A stretch of DNA of 64,000 bases from an uncultured Paracoccaceae bacterium. Its GTDB lineage: Bacteria > Pseudomonadota > Alphaproteobacteria > Rhodobacterales > Rhodobacteraceae. The stretch spans positions 558,001 through 622,000 of the forward strand of contig CANMMF010000003.1 of the NCBI GenBank assembly GCA_947498985.1, given 5' to 3'. Under the pieces are notes generated by a model, which did no database searches, had not been told where the DNA came from, and saw only the letters and a list, made by a program, of their open reading frames with translations. Both the position numbers and the translations under genes were made by a program. Of the stretch, positions 62,330-64,000 are shown in pieces (the first letter of the stretch is position 1; every line of letters starts with the position of its first letter).

Positions 62330-62925
62330 GTGACCTTCTGCTCGCAGCCCTCTTTCACGAGAACCTTGCGCTGACCTCGTTTCTGGGCATATGCACCTTT
62401 CTGGCGGTGTCCGAACGGTTCGAGACGGCGCTTGGTCTGGGGCTGGCCATTATCGTTGTGCAGACCATCACGGTGCCTGTCAACAACTTGATTCTGAACG
62501 GACTTCTGGTCGATGGCGCCTGGGCCTGGCTGGGTCTGCCCGATGTCGATCTGAGCTTTTTGAAGCTCATAGCGTTCATCGGCACGATTGCGGCCATGGT
62601 GCAGATCCTCGAGATGTTTCTCGACCGCTACGTGCCGGTGCTCTACCGCGCGCTCGGGATCTTCCTGCCGCTCATCACTGTCAATTGCGCGGTGCTGGGC
62701 GGCAGCCTCTTCATGGTGGAACGGCAATACGATCCGGTCGAATCGGTGGTCTACGGTTTCGGCACCGGGGCGGGCTGGGCGCTGGCCATCGTGGCCTTCG
62801 CCGCCATCCGCGAGCGATTGAAATACAGCGACATTCCGGACGGGTTGCAGGGGCTGGGCAGCGCGTTTCTGGTGACCGGACTGATGTCGCTCGGCTTTGC
62901 CGCCTTCGCGAGGATCCCGCTGTGA
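62326..62925 (+). CDS. nqrE: Na+-NQR subunit E
   Basis: 199 residues, six membrane segments in inverted topology to NqrD. Cys23 ([10 protein letters not shown]) and Cys121 ([11 protein letters not shown]) complete the shared metal site. [21 protein letters not shown] is conserved. Overlaps nqrD by ATGA and nqrF by GTGA. Confidence 0.96.
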   Translation: MSDLLLAALFHENLALTSFLGICTFLAVSERFETALGLGLAIIVVQTITVPVNNLILNGLLVDGAWAWLGLPDVDLSFLKLIAFIGTIAAMVQILEMFLDRYVPVLYRALGIFLPLITVNCAVLGGSLFMVERQYDPVESVVYGFGTGAGWALAIVAFAAIRERLKYSDIPDGLQGLGSAFLVTGLMSLGFAAFARIPL

Positions 62926-64000
62926 TCAATGTCGGTTTCGGTGTCCTGCTCCTTGTCGCGCTCTTGCTGGTGCTGACCGGAATTGTCGTCGCCGCGCGCG
63001 CGTTGCTGATCCCGACACGGCCCGCGCGGCTGAGCCTCAACGGACCAAGGGTCTTGCAGACGCAGACCGGGCAAAAGCTGCTTGCCGCGCTGCATGACAA
63101 CGGCGTGCTCCTGCCCTCGGCCTGCGCCGGTGCGGGCACCTGCGGGCTTTGCCGGGTGCAGATTAGCGAGGGCGGGCCGGACATCCTGCCGATCGAGGAG
63201 GCCCGATTCACCCGTGCCGAGCTGCGCGCGGGGCTGCATCTCGCCTGTCAGGTCACCGTGCGCGGCGATATGGCGCTGGTGGTGGACGAGGCGTTGCTCG
63301 ACGCGGAAAGCCGGACCCTGAGTGTCGCCTCGGCCCGGCAACTCACACCGCTGATCCGCGAGATTGTGCTGAAGATGCCCGATGGCGCGCCGATGGACAT
63401 CCACGCAGGCTCATTCCTGCAAGTCACCGCGCCGCCTTTTTCTCTGAGCTTTGCGGACATGAATGTGCCCCACCGGTTCGACGCGCAATGGCAGGCCCTG
63501 CGCCCCCTTGGTCTGAGCAGCGCGGAGGACGTCACCCGCGCCTATTCGGTGGCCAACCGGCCCGAAGACACCGAAGCGGGGCGGCTGGTCTTCAATATCC
63601 GGCTGGCGCTGCCGCCGCCATCGGTGCGTGACGCTCCGCCCGGTGTGGTGTCGTCCTGGCTCTTTGCGGTGAAGCAGGGCGATCAAGTCGAGGTCTCCGG
63701 GCCGTTCGGGTCGTTCCGCGCGCAGGACACCGATCGCGAGATGGTCTTTATCGGCGGCGGTGTCGGCATGGCGCCCTTGCGCGCGATGATCTTCGAGCAA
63801 CTGGAGACCGTGGGCACCGCCCGCAGGATGAGCTTCTGGTACGGCGCACGCAGTGGCTCGGACCTTTATTATGCCGATGAATTCGACGCGCTGGCGGCGC
63901 GGCATCCGAATTTCAGCTGGACGGTCGCCATGTCGGAGCCGCAGCCGGAGGATGACTGGACCGGTGCCGAGGGCTTTGTGCATTCCGTCGCGTTCGAGCG
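62922..64000 (+). CDS. nqrF: Na+-NQR subunit F, NADH-oxidising (3' end outside window)
   Basis: 359 codons visible of about 405. GTG start at 62922 overlaps the nqrE stop. One N-terminal membrane segment; a 2Fe-2S domain with Cys68, Cys74, Cys77 and Cys109; the FAD motif Arg206-Ala-Tyr-Ser209; and the NADH-binding [15 protein letters not shown], then [17 protein letters not shown]. Electron entry point of the complex. Confidence 0.95.
   Translation, partial: MINVGFGVLLLVALLLVLTGIVVAARALLIPTRPARLSLNGPRVLQTQTGQKLLAALHDNGVLLPSACAGAGTCGLCRVQISEGGPDILPIEEARFTRAELRAGLHLACQVTVRGDMALVVDEALLDAESRTLSVASARQLTPLIREIVLKMPDGAPMDIHAGSFLQVTAPPFSLSFADMNVPHRFDAQWQALRPLGLSSAEDVTRAYSVANRPEDTEAGRLVFNIRLALPPPSVRDAPPGVVSSWLFAVKQGDQVEVSGPFGSFRAQDTDREMVFIGGGVGMAPLRAMIFEQLETVGTARRMSFWYGARSGSDLYYADEFDALAARHPNFSWTVAMSEPQPEDDWTGAEGFVHSVAFE

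Overview
The window looks like chromosome from a GC-rich alphaproteobacterium, most likely a marine or saline member of the Rhodobacterales (roseobacter group). This is an inference from gene content: an RplY/Pth neighbourhood, a YciI/ECF42-type sigma pair, a phasin, many GntR-controlled sugar-acid genes, a six-gene Na+-NQR operon, and heavy use of ATGA, GTGA and TGATG overlaps between genes. I saw no tRNA, rRNA, CRISPR array, transposase or prophage.

Layout. 1-8.4 kb is mostly housekeeping: the 3' end of trpB with a terminator that contains its stop codon, an MscS channel, a serine hydrolase/DUF2237 pair, pth, an ABM-family monooxygenase, a secreted RoxA/MauG-like dihaem protein sitting between pth and rplY, and a MATE pump. 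8.7-15.3 kb holds an FAD monooxygenase with a cupin and a divergent AraC regulator, then a tight minus-strand run of YciI, ECF sigma, VOC, MAPEG, TfoX and DUF2461 genes.

15.7-35.6 kb is a catabolic island for acidic and probably sulfated sugars. It has a mutarotase, three different enolase-superfamily enzymes, uronate dehydrogenase, an RraA-type aldolase, a DapA-type lyase, a sulfatase, an SMP-30 lactonase, a peptide-type ABC importer, mannonate dehydratase and 5-dehydro-4-deoxyglucarate dehydratase. It also has two FCD-type GntR regulators and a PhyH dioxygenase. Two families of repeated promoter motifs fit the two regulators.

38-64 kb is a low-oxygen and energy-stress region. A FixL-like hybrid kinase keeps the haem-PAS His and Arg. 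It is convergent with an OmpR-type response regulator, and next to that is a FixK-like Crp/Fnr protein with ETVSR in its recognition helix. FNR-type 14-mers (TTGAT-N4-CTCAA and close variants) lie in four divergent intergenic regions. These serve the S2P protease/ABC exporter, antiporter/52.1-kb gene, ppsA/GerW, and pentahaem cytochrome/nqr pairs. The same region carries at least four decayed loci: a YjdF/DUF2238-like membrane protein, an EEP-family phosphodiesterase, an internally deleted P-type ATPase, and two BMP-type ABC permeases.

The window ends inside nqrF. The Nqr operon is unusual because its NqrB is only 261 residues long and lacks the SGAT motif that normally carries covalent FMN, while NqrC keeps it.
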